DNA of 64,000 bases from Marinomonas sp. CT5 (lineage in GTDB: Bacteria; Pseudomonadota; Gammaproteobacteria; Pseudomonadales; Marinomonadaceae), in the NCBI RefSeq assembly GCF_018336975.1, contig NZ_CP025572.1, forward strand, positions 4,697,073 through 4,761,072, given 5' to 3'. The translations under genes were made by a program, and so were the position numbers. Position 1 is the first letter of the stretch. The number at the start of each line of letters is the position of its first letter. The notes under the pieces are model-generated. The model was not told where the DNA came from, did not search any database, and saw nothing but the letters and a program-made list of their open reading frames with translations. Shown here in pieces: positions 53,930-63,184 of the stretch.

Positions 53930-55816
53930 CTACTTAATTTCGAATTGCGCAATTTGTTGAGTTAAGCGTGATGCATGACCATGGATATCTTGCCCTGATG
54001 CTTTGATATTTTGTGTCGCATGGTAGTTATGTTCGATGCTCTTGGCGATGTCGTCCATATCTTTGGCCATTGCTTGGGTTGTTAGAACGACTTCCTGTAT
54101 TGACGCCGAGATAGATTGGGTTTGCTCCGCTGCATTCAACGTTAAGGCTTCCACTTCTTTAATAGTGCTGACGGCAGCCTCGCCTTTCTCTTTCCCTGTT
54201 GCGACTTGTTCTAAGCTGGTTGCCATGGCCGAGATGACGTTCTGTGTCTCCTGCTGTATGCCTTCGATTTTACTGGTGATACTGCTGGTGGCTTTGACTG
54301 TCTGCTCTGCTAGGGTTCTGACTTCATCTGCGACTACAGCAAACCCTCGGCCCGCCTCCCCTGCTCGGGCTGCTTCGATCGCAGCATTCAGCGCCAGTAG
54401 ATTGGTTTGTTCCGCAACGCCGACAATTAGATCGATGACGGAGTCTATTTCTTTGGAGCGCTCACCAAGCTGAGAGACGCTGATGTGGGTTTGCTCAATA
54501 GAAGACGCGACCGCTTGAATGGCGTCAATCGCATTACCAATGACTTGAGCCCCTGACTGAGCGGATTGGTGTGCGTTGTTGGCTGCGTCATTGACCTGTT
54601 GTGTCATATTGCTGACGTCGGCGGAGGTGTGAGAAATTTCTTCGGTGGCCGTCGCCAGTGTGTTACTTCGATCTCGAATCTGCTCGCTGCTTGATACAAT
54701 GGTAAACGCATCGTCACTCAGGTGATCTGCCGTCTCGACCAACACCTGATTACTATCACGTAATTGTGTTACAAGCTGACTCAGGTTAGTGGTCATCGTA
54801 TTAGAGGTCAGTAGAATTTGATCCAGTTCGTCTTTATGGTTTAGGTTACGGTCTGAATGGTGTGTCAGTTTACCACTCGCGACTTTTTGCAAGCGTTTCA
54901 AAATGGTTTGAATTTTTTGGCTCAGCGTGTAAATCAGCATCGAGATGATCGCGCCAATTAAGAGCGTCAGTGCCACACCGCCGATAATAAGGTTACGGCG
55001 TGCTTCGATGGCGGTTTCATGGACTTGCAGTTGTGCCGTCTCTAGTAATGGACTTTTCAGGTATTCGGTCACTTGTCTCATGGTAACGGAGTTTTGCTCG
55101 CGAGCGGATTCCAAGTGCTGAGATATTTGTTGTAGCGATAGGGATAAGCTGGAAACTTGATTTACGACTGCGCGATAAGACTCAATGGCAGGATTAAAAT
55201 CCTCTCCAAAACCGATATCGTTGATTTGTTTTACAAGTCGATCGATGAAGCTATTCCAAACATCTAGATTGGCTTGAGATGGGGCAGCGAGAAAATCTTT
55301 TTCCTTGGCTCGCACATCTTTAAATGTCGATGCGAACTGTGCCAGTATGGATAGCTGTTGCTGTGCATCATTTGCTTGTTCATTAAGAGCGAATAACGCA
55401 CCACTTTGATTGTCTGCACCGAGCGATTGCTTGATGTCGAGGAACTGTTTCAGGCTGGTCAGGTAGTTGGGCAGGCTTTTGGCTAATGTTTGCATGTCTT
55501 GTTTGGCTTGGCTGTCCAAATATGGGTTTTCAAGCGCATCTCGCACTAGGTTTTGCTGAGACAACGGCCCCAGTTCTTGATACAGCCTGTCCATATTAGT
55601 TGGCGTTGGATTGGCGGCCTGGCGCTCAAACTTTAGGAGCGTTACTTCTAAATTGCTTAGATTGGCGTAACTGTCTGCAATACGATTAGCTTTGAGTGAT
55701 GCGTTTTGCATTTGTTGGAAATTCATGATGGCGTAGAAGCCAAACCCCGCAAAGCCAACACAGACCAAGATTAAGACAGCAATTAATTTTTGACGCAAAG
55801 AAAGTGAGATAGACAC
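53930..55816 (-). CDS. Methyl-accepting chemotaxis protein (HBM-like sensor domain)
   Basis: This is a 628-residue chemoreceptor. It has a first membrane segment (about residues 10-31), a wholly helical periplasmic sensor of about 240 residues and a second membrane segment (about 275-298). A HAMP domain and the conserved signalling hairpin follow, with [32 protein letters not shown]. The size and helical character of the sensor fit the helical bimodular (HBM) type, which binds organic acids; this is an inference from length and composition. There are no che genes nearby. Confidence 0.92.
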   Translation of the reverse strand: MSISLSLRQKLIAVLILVCVGFAGFGFYAIMNFQQMQNASLKANRIADSYANLSNLEVTLLKFERQAANPTPTNMDRLYQELGPLSQQNLVRDALENPYLDSQAKQDMQTLAKSLPNYLTSLKQFLDIKQSLGADNQSGALFALNEQANDAQQQLSILAQFASTFKDVRAKEKDFLAAPSQANLDVWNSFIDRLVKQINDIGFGEDFNPAIESYRAVVNQVSSLSLSLQQISQHLESAREQNSVTMRQVTEYLKSPLLETAQLQVHETAIEARRNLIIGGVALTLLIGAIISMLIYTLSQKIQTILKRLQKVASGKLTHHSDRNLNHKDELDQILLTSNTMTTNLSQLVTQLRDSNQVLVETADHLSDDAFTIVSSSEQIRDRSNTLATATEEISHTSADVSNMTQQVNDAANNAHQSAQSGAQVIGNAIDAIQAVASSIEQTHISVSQLGERSKEIDSVIDLIVGVAEQTNLLALNAAIEAARAGEAGRGFAVVADEVRTLAEQTVKATSSITSKIEGIQQETQNVISAMATSLEQVATGKEKGEAAVSTIKEVEALTLNAAEQTQSISASIQEVVLTTQAMAKDMDDIAKSIEHNYHATQNIKASGQDIHGHASRLTQQIAQFEIK

Positions 55817-55871
55817 AATAACTCCTACGTTTGGGCAAGTGTTAAACTAAGACAGGTTTTGTCAGCATATT

Positions 55872-55899
55872 AAAAAAAAGCCCGTGCGGAGCTCGGGCT
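55872..55899 (-). terminator. Minus-strand terminator upstream of the chemoreceptor gene
   Basis: Read on the minus strand, AGCCCG pairs with CGGGCT over a 9-base loop and is followed by eight T. It stands upstream of the chemoreceptor start, so it ends a short transcript from the 55900-56168 region or attenuates the chemoreceptor leader. Confidence 0.7.
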
Positions 55900-56168
55900 A
55901 TCAAATAAGAAGTACGTAGACTTCCCATTAAGAAGCGTGGAAGAGTCTTTTTTAACTACATTGAAGAAGATAAAAAAGGATGATCACATTTATCAACGTC
56001 AATCAATTAACAATAGAGAAGCCAATGGACGATTGAAATGTAAACCTCTAAACCTAAAGTTAGGCGTTGACCAAACTTAGTGGATAGGCAAAATGACATA
56101 ATAGAAGCCGTTAGCGATGAGGTGACTTAGGTATCATTGGAATTACAGATTGTGTTGAAGAGGGTGTC
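55900..56168. promoter_or_regulatory. Divergent leader region before the lysR gene
   Basis: This interval contains the short inverted repeat GAAGTACGTAGACTTC near 55910 and no convincing gene on either strand. Together with the terminator just below it, it may be a leader or small RNA on the minus strand and the promoter of the LysR gene on the plus strand. Confidence 0.4.
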
Positions 56169-57107
56169 ATGAGTATGAAAAACTATTCGCTTGGTCAAGT
56201 AGGTGACTACGAAATCAAGCAGCTTAAAGTGTTTAAAACCGTAGTCGATTGTGGTGGTTTTTCAGCGGCAGAAACCTCTCTTAATATTGGTCGATCAACG
56301 ATTAGTTTACATATTTCTAATCTAGAGTCTCGTTTGAATTTAGTGTTGTGTAAACGGGGACGAGGTGGCTTTTCTTTGACTGAAGAAGGCCAGATTATTT
56401 ATCAAATGACGGAAAACTTGCTCGATTCTCTTGATGCCTTTCGAACCACGGTAAATAACCTGAATGCGAGTTTAACGGGAAAGCTTCGCCTTGCCCTTTC
56501 TGACAAAGTGAGCCTTGACCCTCGAAGCCATTTCCCGGAGATGATTCAGCGTTTTTCTACGGAAGCGCCAGAAGTATCGATCACCACTAATGTGTCTTCA
56601 ATGTCCAATATTGAAAGGATGATTTTGAATGATGAGGCGGATATTGGTTTTATTCCTTATCATCGTAAATTGGACGGGCTAAGTTACGTGCATCTATACA
56701 GCGATCATTGCTACTTATATTGCGAAAAGAATCATCCATTGGCGTCAATGTCTGTGAAAGAGCAAGATGAAAAAGTGGAGAAATTTCCTGCCACACATGC
56801 AGGACTGAAACCACACGAAGCCGTTAGTGAGCAAATCTCACAGATGAATCTGACAGCGATTTCGTATTTTTATGACAGTCGTTTAGCCTTGATATTGTCT
56901 GGTTGTTACATCGGCTTTTTACCAGAAAACTTCGCGGCATCTTATGTCGAAGCCGGTAAAATCGTCGCGGTTGCACCAGAGAAGCGCTCTTATACGTTAG
57001 GTGTTGCCGTCATATGCAAGAAAACAACTCAGCCTAATAAACCTCGTGACCTGTTTTTAAAAATGCTGCATCAAACAGTTGAAGAGCTCATTTCTGCACC
57101 TTATTAA
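56169..57107 (+). CDS. LysR-family regulator (1)
   Basis: This is a 312-residue LysR protein. Its N-terminal helix-turn-helix is at about residues 20-78 (LKVFKTVVDCGGFSAAETSLNIGRSTISLHISNLESRL), followed by a two-lobed substrate-binding domain (about 100-305). The target is unknown. It ends 26 bases before the convergent second LysR gene, and its upstream region is noncoding. Confidence 0.88.
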   Translation: MSMKNYSLGQVGDYEIKQLKVFKTVVDCGGFSAAETSLNIGRSTISLHISNLESRLNLVLCKRGRGGFSLTEEGQIIYQMTENLLDSLDAFRTTVNNLNASLTGKLRLALSDKVSLDPRSHFPEMIQRFSTEAPEVSITTNVSSMSNIERMILNDEADIGFIPYHRKLDGLSYVHLYSDHCYLYCEKNHPLASMSVKEQDEKVEKFPATHAGLKPHEAVSEQISQMNLTAISYFYDSRLALILSGCYIGFLPENFAASYVEAGKIVAVAPEKRSYTLGVAVICKKTTQPNKPRDLFLKMLHQTVEELISAPY

Positions 57108-57132
57108 ATGCTGTTTTAAAAAGTGTATCTAA

Positions 57133-58083
57133 CTATGGCCAAGGTAATGGCTGATGAGAGTCTGTTTTAAGGCTGTTATCATTCAGCCCTTTGCTTTCTT
57201 CTTTTAACCAATCCACAAAGGCTTCAATACGGGCTCTTCTTGGTGAATTTTTTGCATAGTAAGCATAAAACTCAATTTTTTCATTTAGGGCTTTTGGATA
57301 GGCCTGAACCAGTGTGCCTTCATCAAGCTCTTTTTGGACCATGAACTTCGGGCATAAAAAAACACCATGGCCAGCTTTTACCGCGCTGATTCCCATGTAC
57401 CAAGAGCTCACTTCTGCCCACAGAATGCTTTTGTTTCGGATAGGACAAATCGACTGCTCCTCAAACCAGGCTTGCCATTGATAAGAAGAATCGTCCACTT
57501 GAATCATCCAGCACTTTAATAAATCAGTGGGTTGAAATAGTCCGATTCTTTCAGCGAGAGAGGGAGAGCATACAGGGATGATGTCTGACGAGATGAGTGT
57601 TCGTTTCGTTGTGTTTTGGTTATTGATTGTCAAATGCTGATTATCATCAATACCTACATCTATCTTGCCAGCATGTATGTCTATTCGTTCATCGGCTGAG
57701 AATAGCTTTACTGTGATGTCTTTTTGAAGATCTGAGAAGCGCCATAACCTCGGCATTAGCCATAGAGAAACGAAGCTTTGTAATCCAGAAACAAGCAAGG
57801 TTCCCTCAACGGGTTCAAGTTTAACGCTGTCCAGTCCTTTACTTATAAAATCAAAGGCTTGAGTAAGATGTTCTGCAAGCTCTACGCCTTGACTGGTGAG
57901 TCGCATATCTCGTCCTGAACGATAAAACAGCGGCACTCCCAAATACTCTTCCAATAGGCGAATCTGCTGACTAACGGCTGCTTGGGATACATGCAGTTGC
58001 TTTGCTGCCTTGGTATAGCTCAAAGTTTGACTCGCTACTGAAAAATAGTGAGCGGCTTTTAGATGTGTCACACGATTACTCAT
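57133..58083 (-). CDS. LysR-family regulator (2), GcvA-like
   Basis: This is a 316-residue LysR protein with the helix-turn-helix LHVSQAAVSQQIRLLEEYLGVPLF near residues 28-53. The substrate-binding domain style resembles GcvA, with DVGIDDNQHL near residue 148. It diverges from a small DUF1127-type gene, a pairing I have often noted for GcvA-like regulators, so it probably controls that small gene. Confidence 0.88.
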   Translation of the reverse strand: MSNRVTHLKAAHYFSVASQTLSYTKAAKQLHVSQAAVSQQIRLLEEYLGVPLFYRSGRDMRLTSQGVELAEHLTQAFDFISKGLDSVKLEPVEGTLLVSGLQSFVSLWLMPRLWRFSDLQKDITVKLFSADERIDIHAGKIDVGIDDNQHLTINNQNTTKRTLISSDIIPVCSPSLAERIGLFQPTDLLKCWMIQVDDSSYQWQAWFEEQSICPIRNKSILWAEVSSWYMGISAVKAGHGVFLCPKFMVQKELDEGTLVQAYPKALNEKIEFYAYYAKNSPRRARIEAFVDWLKEESKGLNDNSLKTDSHQPLPWP

Positions 58084-58201
58084 AAGGTATTACCTAAAAC
58101 GATATCTATAAGATTTTCTAACGTTACTTGTAAGAATATAGTGTTCGTTTTTACCTCTTTTTGACGAGACAATAAAGTCCTTATCAACAGGAGGTATGAT
58201 T

Positions 58202-58405
58202 ATGTGGACGTTATTGCTGTGGTTGAATCAGAAAATAGTGGCAGGCTATGAATGGCTAAAAAGCACATATAAGGTGCAGAAAGCTAAGCGTATGATGAAA
58301 AAACAGATGATGCTCGCTCGTCATTTACCTGCTTATTTACGTCGTGACATGGGGCTCCCTCCTTATACTGAAAATAAGAATACACAACCTAAAGATTTAC
58401 CATGA
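58202..58405 (+). CDS. Small DUF1127-type (YjiS-like) protein
   Basis: This is a 67-residue basic protein. Its C-terminal half carries LARHLPAYLRRDMGLPPYT, the arginine-rich signature of DUF1127 proteins, and its N-terminus is hydrophobic (MWTLLLWLNQK). The frame opens at an ATG at 58196, but GGAGG (58190-58194) is far better spaced for 58202. DUF1127 proteins in other bacteria take part in RNA turnover or phosphate and carbon control; the role here is unknown. Confidence 0.75.
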   Translation: MWTLLLWLNQKIVAGYEWLKSTYKVQKAKRMMKKQMMLARHLPAYLRRDMGLPPYTENKNTQPKDLP

Positions 58406-58443
58406 GTTTTTAGATTATCTAATGGACTGCAGGAAAATTTATA

Positions 58444-58471
58444 TAAAAAAACCACTGTGTTACCACAGTGG
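58444..58471 (-). terminator. Terminator after gabT
   Basis: Read on the minus strand, CCACTGTG pairs with CACAGTGG over a 4-base loop followed by seven T. It ends the gabD-gabT transcript. Confidence 0.85.
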
Positions 58472-58538
58472 CTGGGGGCAAGAAACCGTCTTGCAAGAGG
58501 AGGCTTATTACTAAAAAATAACGGCTCTAATACAAAGT

Positions 58539-59816
58539 TTAGACAAGTTCTTTAAAGCAGCGTTTAAAGATTTCCATACCTTCATCGATGATGTCCATCT
58601 CGATCGTCAAAGCGGGTAAGAAACGAATAACGTTACCGCGGATACCGCAAGACAAGAGTACCAAACCATTTTCAGCGGCTTTGGCAGAAAGTTGTTTCGC
58701 TAGCTCTGGGTAAGGCTTGTTTACATCGCCATCGTGTACAAATTCTATTGCGATCATTGCGCCGGCATTACGAATATCACCAATAACGCTTGGGTATTCC
58801 TTTTGGATTTCTTCTAAGTGCTTAACGAAGTGAGCACCTACTTCTACTGCGCGGTCGCACAGCTTCTCTTCTTCGATAACATCAAATACCGCAAGACCCG
58901 CCGCACAGCCAATTGGAGAACCGCCATATGTACCACCTAAGCCACCAGGAATTGGCGCATCCATAATGTCTGCTTTACCCACAACCGCAGCGATTGGGAA
59001 ACCACCCGCGATGCCTTTAGCAGCCGTCATAAGATCCGCTTCAATGCCAGCTTGCTCGTGGCAGAACAGAGTACCAGTACGAGCGAAGCCCGCTTGGATT
59101 TCATCCAGAATCAACAGAATGCCGTGATCATCACATAGCTTACGTAGCTTCTGTAGGAAGCTAGCCGACGCGATATAGAAACCACCCTCACCTTGTACTG
59201 GCTCGATGATAATTGCCGCAACGCGAGAAGGCTCGATGTCACAAGTAAAGCGCATTTGTAGATCTGCTAAAGCTTGCTCTTCGGTGATACCTAGGTATTC
59301 ATTTGGGTATGGCACATGGAATATATCGCTTGGGAAAGGACCAAAACCGATTTTGTAAGGGTTTACTTTACCTGTTAGACCCATGGTCATGTTGGTACGT
59401 CCGTGGAAACCACCATTGAAGGCGATAATGCCAGGACGACCTGTATGAGCACGAGCAATCTTCACACAGTTTTCCACCGCTTCAGCACCTGTAGTGACGA
59501 AGATAGATTTTTTCGGCGTATCCCCTGGTGCTGCGGCGTTTAGCTTCTCTGCTAGTTCGACGGCAGATTCATAAGGCGTCACCATGACACAGGTGTGAGA
59601 AAAGCGTTCAAGCTGTGCTTGTACTGCCGCTTTTACCTTTGGATGGTTATGGCCTGTGTTGACTACCGCAATACCGGCCCCAAAATCGATGTGGCGGTTG
59701 CCTTCCACGTCCCAAATTTCAGCATTGACAGCGCGGTCCACGTAAACGGGAGCCATGTTGCCTTGACCACGAGCCATGGCGCTTTCTTTACGTCTTTGCA
59801 AATCTGTATTTTTCAT
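58539..59816 (-). CDS. gabT: 4-aminobutyrate aminotransferase
   Basis: GabT (425 residues) converts GABA and 2-oxoglutarate to succinate semialdehyde and glutamate with PLP. Seen: FVTTGAEAVENCVKIARAHTGRPG, LDEIQAGFARTGTLF, and the PLP-binding Lys267 in TAAKGIAGGFP. The frame runs upstream to 59867, but MKNTDLQRRKE at 59816 is the usual start. It follows gabD after 94 bases and completes the last steps of putrescine breakdown. Confidence 0.96.
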   Translation of the reverse strand: MKNTDLQRRKESAMARGQGNMAPVYVDRAVNAEIWDVEGNRHIDFGAGIAVVNTGHNHPKVKAAVQAQLERFSHTCVMVTPYESAVELAEKLNAAAPGDTPKKSIFVTTGAEAVENCVKIARAHTGRPGIIAFNGGFHGRTNMTMGLTGKVNPYKIGFGPFPSDIFHVPYPNEYLGITEEQALADLQMRFTCDIEPSRVAAIIIEPVQGEGGFYIASASFLQKLRKLCDDHGILLILDEIQAGFARTGTLFCHEQAGIEADLMTAAKGIAGGFPIAAVVGKADIMDAPIPGGLGGTYGGSPIGCAAGLAVFDVIEEEKLCDRAVEVGAHFVKHLEEIQKEYPSVIGDIRNAGAMIAIEFVHDGDVNKPYPELAKQLSAKAAENGLVLLSCGIRGNVIRFLPALTIEMDIIDEGMEIFKRCFKELV

Positions 59817-59910
59817 TTTGTCTTTCACCTTTAGAGCAAGCTCTATGTACATGAAGCGGCTTAGCACCGCCTAAAAGTTAACGATAAGAGAGGTTGAGTA
59901 AGGCTACGCC

Positions 59911-61377
59911 TTACGCCAAGCCGCCCATGCACAAGTATTTAATTTCAACGTATTCATCGATGCCGTACTGAGAGCCTTCGCGACCACTGCCGGACTCTTT
60001 TACACCGCCGAATGGCGCCACTTCACTGGAAATAATACCTTCGTTGATGCCCACCATGCCGTATTCTAAAGCCTCAGAAACACGCCAGATACGCGCAATA
60101 TTTTGGGAATAGAAATAAGATGCCAAACCAAATGGGGTATTGTTTGCCATGGTAACGGCTTCTTCTTCGGTTTTAAATTTGAACAAGGGCGCAACCGGAC
60201 CAAAGATCTCGTTAGAGAAAATCTCCATGTCTTCTGTCACGCCTGTCAAAATTGTTGGTTCAAAGAACTGTGCACCTGCCGTCGCGGCTGTTGAACCGCC
60301 AATGAGAGCCTTTGCTCCTTTCTCGATCGCGTCGCCAACCAGCTGTTCCACTTTGCTGATGGCAGCCGGATTAATCAGAGGACCAATATTTACGCCTTCA
60401 GCAAAGCCATCACCTGTTTTCAAGCTAGCGACACGTTTAGCCAATTTTTCTGCGAAGGCATCGTATATGCCTTCTTGCACTAAAATTCGGTTTGCACAAA
60501 CACAAGTTTGACCGGCATTACGGTATTTGGAGGCGATAGCGCCTTCTACCGCAGCGTCTAGATCGGCATCATCAAATACAATGAAAGGCGCGTTGCCACC
60601 CAATTCCATTGACGTGCGTTTTACGGTTTGAGCGCACTGAGAAAGCAGCAATTTGCCCACTGGTGTAGAACCTGTGAAAGACAATTTACGCACGATTGGG
60701 TGACCCGTTAATACGCCACCAATGGCTTTCGCATCTTTACCCACAACCACGTTCAAAACGCCCGCTGGAATGCCTGCTTGATGGGCTAATTCAGCCAAGG
60801 CCAATGCACACAAAGGGGTTTCGTCAGAAGGCTTAATTACAATCGCACAACCTGCTGCCAGCGCTGGACCGGCTTTACGAGTGATCATCGCAATGGGGAA
60901 ATTCCATGGTGTGATCGCGGCAACGACGCCAATAGGCTGCTTAATGGTTAATACGCGCTTGTCTTTGGCATAAGTAGGAATCACATCACCATTCAAACGG
61001 CGAGCTTCATCGGCAAACCAGTCAATGAAAGAAGCGCCATAGGCGACTTCCCCTTTTGCTTCAGCAAGAGGTTTACCTTGCTCAAGGGTCATCAGCTTGG
61101 CTAGGTCGTCTTGGTTATCCAGAATCAGTTGGTTCCAACGGCGTAATAGTGTTGCACGTTCTTTCGCTGTACGGGCTTGCCATTCTTTCTGGGCTTTCTC
61201 TGCAGCTTCAACGGCAAGCGTTGTTTCTTCTGCGCCTAAATCCGCAACATCGATAATGTGATCGCCATTCGCTGGGTTGATAATAGCGAATGTTTTTCCA
61301 GAATCAGCCGCAATCCACTCGCCATTTACGTAAGATTGGCTTTTCAGTAGATTGGGTTGAGCTAATGTTACTTGCAT
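59911..61377 (-). CDS. gabD: Succinate-semialdehyde dehydrogenase
   Basis: GabD (488 residues) oxidises succinate semialdehyde to succinate with NAD(P). Seen: TPWNFPIAMITRK near residue 157, general base Glu258 in SMELGGNAPFIV, and nucleophile Cys292 in NAGQTCVCANR. The ATG at 61377, with GGAGTG upstream, is preferred over the longer frame to 61458. gabT follows it on the same strand. Confidence 0.95.
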   Translation of the reverse strand: MQVTLAQPNLLKSQSYVNGEWIAADSGKTFAIINPANGDHIIDVADLGAEETTLAVEAAEKAQKEWQARTAKERATLLRRWNQLILDNQDDLAKLMTLEQGKPLAEAKGEVAYGASFIDWFADEARRLNGDVIPTYAKDKRVLTIKQPIGVVAAITPWNFPIAMITRKAGPALAAGCAIVIKPSDETPLCALALAELAHQAGIPAGVLNVVVGKDAKAIGGVLTGHPIVRKLSFTGSTPVGKLLLSQCAQTVKRTSMELGGNAPFIVFDDADLDAAVEGAIASKYRNAGQTCVCANRILVQEGIYDAFAEKLAKRVASLKTGDGFAEGVNIGPLINPAAISKVEQLVGDAIEKGAKALIGGSTAATAGAQFFEPTILTGVTEDMEIFSNEIFGPVAPLFKFKTEEEAVTMANNTPFGLASYFYSQNIARIWRVSEALEYGMVGINEGIISSEVAPFGGVKESGSGREGSQYGIDEYVEIKYLCMGGLA

Positions 61378-61918
61378 AATCACTCCAGACTCATCATGAG
61401 AGGTTTGTGTACGGATACTTCCATCCGTGATCACTGGATAGTAGGAGAACCAGTGCAAAGGAAAAATGAGAAGCTATCAATGCAATGTTTGATGCTTTTC
61501 AAACATTCACACTCCTACAGAGTATTTAAATGTAGTGCTTATTGCCGTTCTCATTAAGGTAAGAGAAAGCATGCGTTCAAGCTTAGGGAGTTAGGGCTTT
61601 CCCGCATTTAGTCTGATAGTACGCACATTGCTTTGGATGACGAATTGCAACTAACCCCTGATCTAACCTGGAATAACCGCTTGGTATATAACCGCGTAAC
61701 GTTAGAACAACGAGGTACACGCCAATCAACGGCTCCTGTTTCAAATACAGATGAAGTGCTACAAACGGTGAATACGTTTGGTTATGACGCGTACCACTCA
61801 GACAATTCAGTCTGAATTTAAGTTTTTAGCCTGCTAATCCTATCCACTACTCTATAGGAGGTATTGAAGCATTTACTCTCTGATCGGTAGATTAGTCTCT
61901 TGTGTTTGAGAGTCTTAG
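61378..61918. other. Long noncoding interval upstream of gabD and aguA copy 2
   Basis: This is a stretch of about 540 bases. It holds the gabD promoter region, a possible decayed receptor-like fragment (61612-61815), and no other feature I can support. Part of it precedes the small ORF at 61919. Confidence 0.5.
61612..61815 (+). pseudogene. Possible remnant of a TonB-dependent receptor beta-barrel
   Basis: The frame opens after a stop at 61609 and reads THIALDDELQLTPDLTWNN, then RLVYNRVTLEQRG, ending at 61815. The alternating polar/hydrophobic strands and the LTPDLTWNN phrase resemble internal strands of TonB-dependent receptors. It is only about 67 residues long, with no start signal and no neighbours of that type, so it looks like a decayed fragment. 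It could be chance. Confidence 0.3.
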
Positions 61919-62023
61919 ATGGATAGTGTGTTCAAGGAACATGCCATCGTCCACTTTCATGATTACCATGACTACATAAAAAATGCTGTGCAAAGTCATG
62001 ACGCGAAAACAAGTGGAGAATAA
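61919..62023 (+). CDS. Histidine-rich 34-residue small ORF before aguA copy 2
   Basis: ATG at 61919, preceded by GAGAG 8 bases away, encodes 34 residues with six histidines (for example EHAIVHFHDYHDY). The frame has a stop immediately before the ATG and ends 6 bases before the aguA start, so its translation could be coupled to aguA. I do not recognise the family. It may be a leader peptide, a small protein, or a chance ORF. Confidence 0.35.
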   Translation: MDSVFKEHAIVHFHDYHDYIKNAVQSHDAKTSGE

Positions 62024-62029
62024 ATAATT

Positions 62030-63148
62030 ATGTCATCTGAAAAACTTGAATCTCTCCCATTTGACGATGGTTTTTATATGCCAAGTGAAAACCATCCCCA
62101 TGAGGCAATTTGGATGGCATGGCCAGAGCGTTGCGATAACTGGCGTTTAGGGGCGAAACCTGCACAGGCAGTGTTTGTTGAGCTTGCCAAAGCCATTTCA
62201 GCGACAACACCTGTGTATATGATTTGCAGTGCGAGCCAATACCAAAATGCGAAGGCGCAATTGGGCGATGCTGCAACGGTAATTGAAATGAGCACCAACG
62301 ACGCTTGGCTGCGGGATACAGGTCCTAGTTGCCTGTTAAATAAAGATGCCAGCGAGCGCCGCCATTTAGATTGGATTTTTAATGCTTGGGGCGGTTTAGA
62401 ATGTGGTCTGTATTTCCCTTGGGATAAGGACGACCAAGTGGCGGCTAAAATCGCTGAAATTTACGGTGAAGAGCGTTATCGTGTGCCGATGATTTTAGAA
62501 GGTGGTGCGATTCATGTGGATGGCGATGGCACCCTTTATACCACTGAAGAATGTGTTTTTAATCTGGGCCGCAATTCGACTATGAGTAAGTCCGAAGCCG
62601 AGGCTATTTTCCGCCAGTATCTTGGTATAGAAAAAGTAATTTGGCTTCCTAGAGGGCTTTATAATGATGAAACCAATGGGCATATAGATGAGCTCATGCA
62701 TGTAGTGAGCCCTGGTAAAGTCTTGCTTACTTGGTGTGATGATCCAGAAGATCCACAATATGAGATCTCCAGAGAGGCGCTTAGCGTATTAGAAAAAACA
62801 ACCGATGCTAAAGGTCGCACTATCGAAGTGATTAAAATGCCCATGCCGGGGCCTTTGTATATCACCAAAGAAGAAGCCAGCGGCATCGACCTCGCCGCCG
62901 ATTCCAGTACGTCTCATATGGATAGAGAGGAAAATACGCGTTTGGCTGCGTCTTACACCAACTTTTTGATTACCAATGGGCAGCTTATTTATCCCAAGTT
63001 TAATGCGCCAACGGACGATGAGGCACAGCATATCTTGGCGCAATGTTTTCCAGAGCATCGCCTTACAGGTGTGGCAACGCGGGAAGTGCTATTAGGTGGC
63101 GGCAATATCCATTGTATTACTCAGCAAATTCCGAAACGTGCTCGTTAA
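62030..63148 (+). CDS. aguA: Agmatine deiminase (copy 2)
   Basis: This is a 372-residue AguA paralogue: MPSENHPHEAIWMAWP at the N-terminus, DAWLRDTGPS, NDETNGHIDEL, and nucleophile Cys362 in LLGGGNIHCITQQ. It differs clearly from copy 1 (26260) and has no aguB beside it. GGAGAA lies about 11 bases before the ATG. The TTG-start membrane gene follows by 36 bases, so the two are probably cotranscribed. It may act on agmatine in a different condition or on a related guanidine. Confidence 0.93.
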   Translation: MSSEKLESLPFDDGFYMPSENHPHEAIWMAWPERCDNWRLGAKPAQAVFVELAKAISATTPVYMICSASQYQNAKAQLGDAATVIEMSTNDAWLRDTGPSCLLNKDASERRHLDWIFNAWGGLECGLYFPWDKDDQVAAKIAEIYGEERYRVPMILEGGAIHVDGDGTLYTTEECVFNLGRNSTMSKSEAEAIFRQYLGIEKVIWLPRGLYNDETNGHIDELMHVVSPGKVLLTWCDDPEDPQYEISREALSVLEKTTDAKGRTIEVIKMPMPGPLYITKEEASGIDLAADSSTSHMDREENTRLAASYTNFLITNGQLIYPKFNAPTDDEAQHILAQCFPEHRLTGVATREVLLGGGNIHCITQQIPKRAR

Positions 63149-63184
63149 CGTACGGAACATAAAAAGCGTAACAGGAGCGTTATT

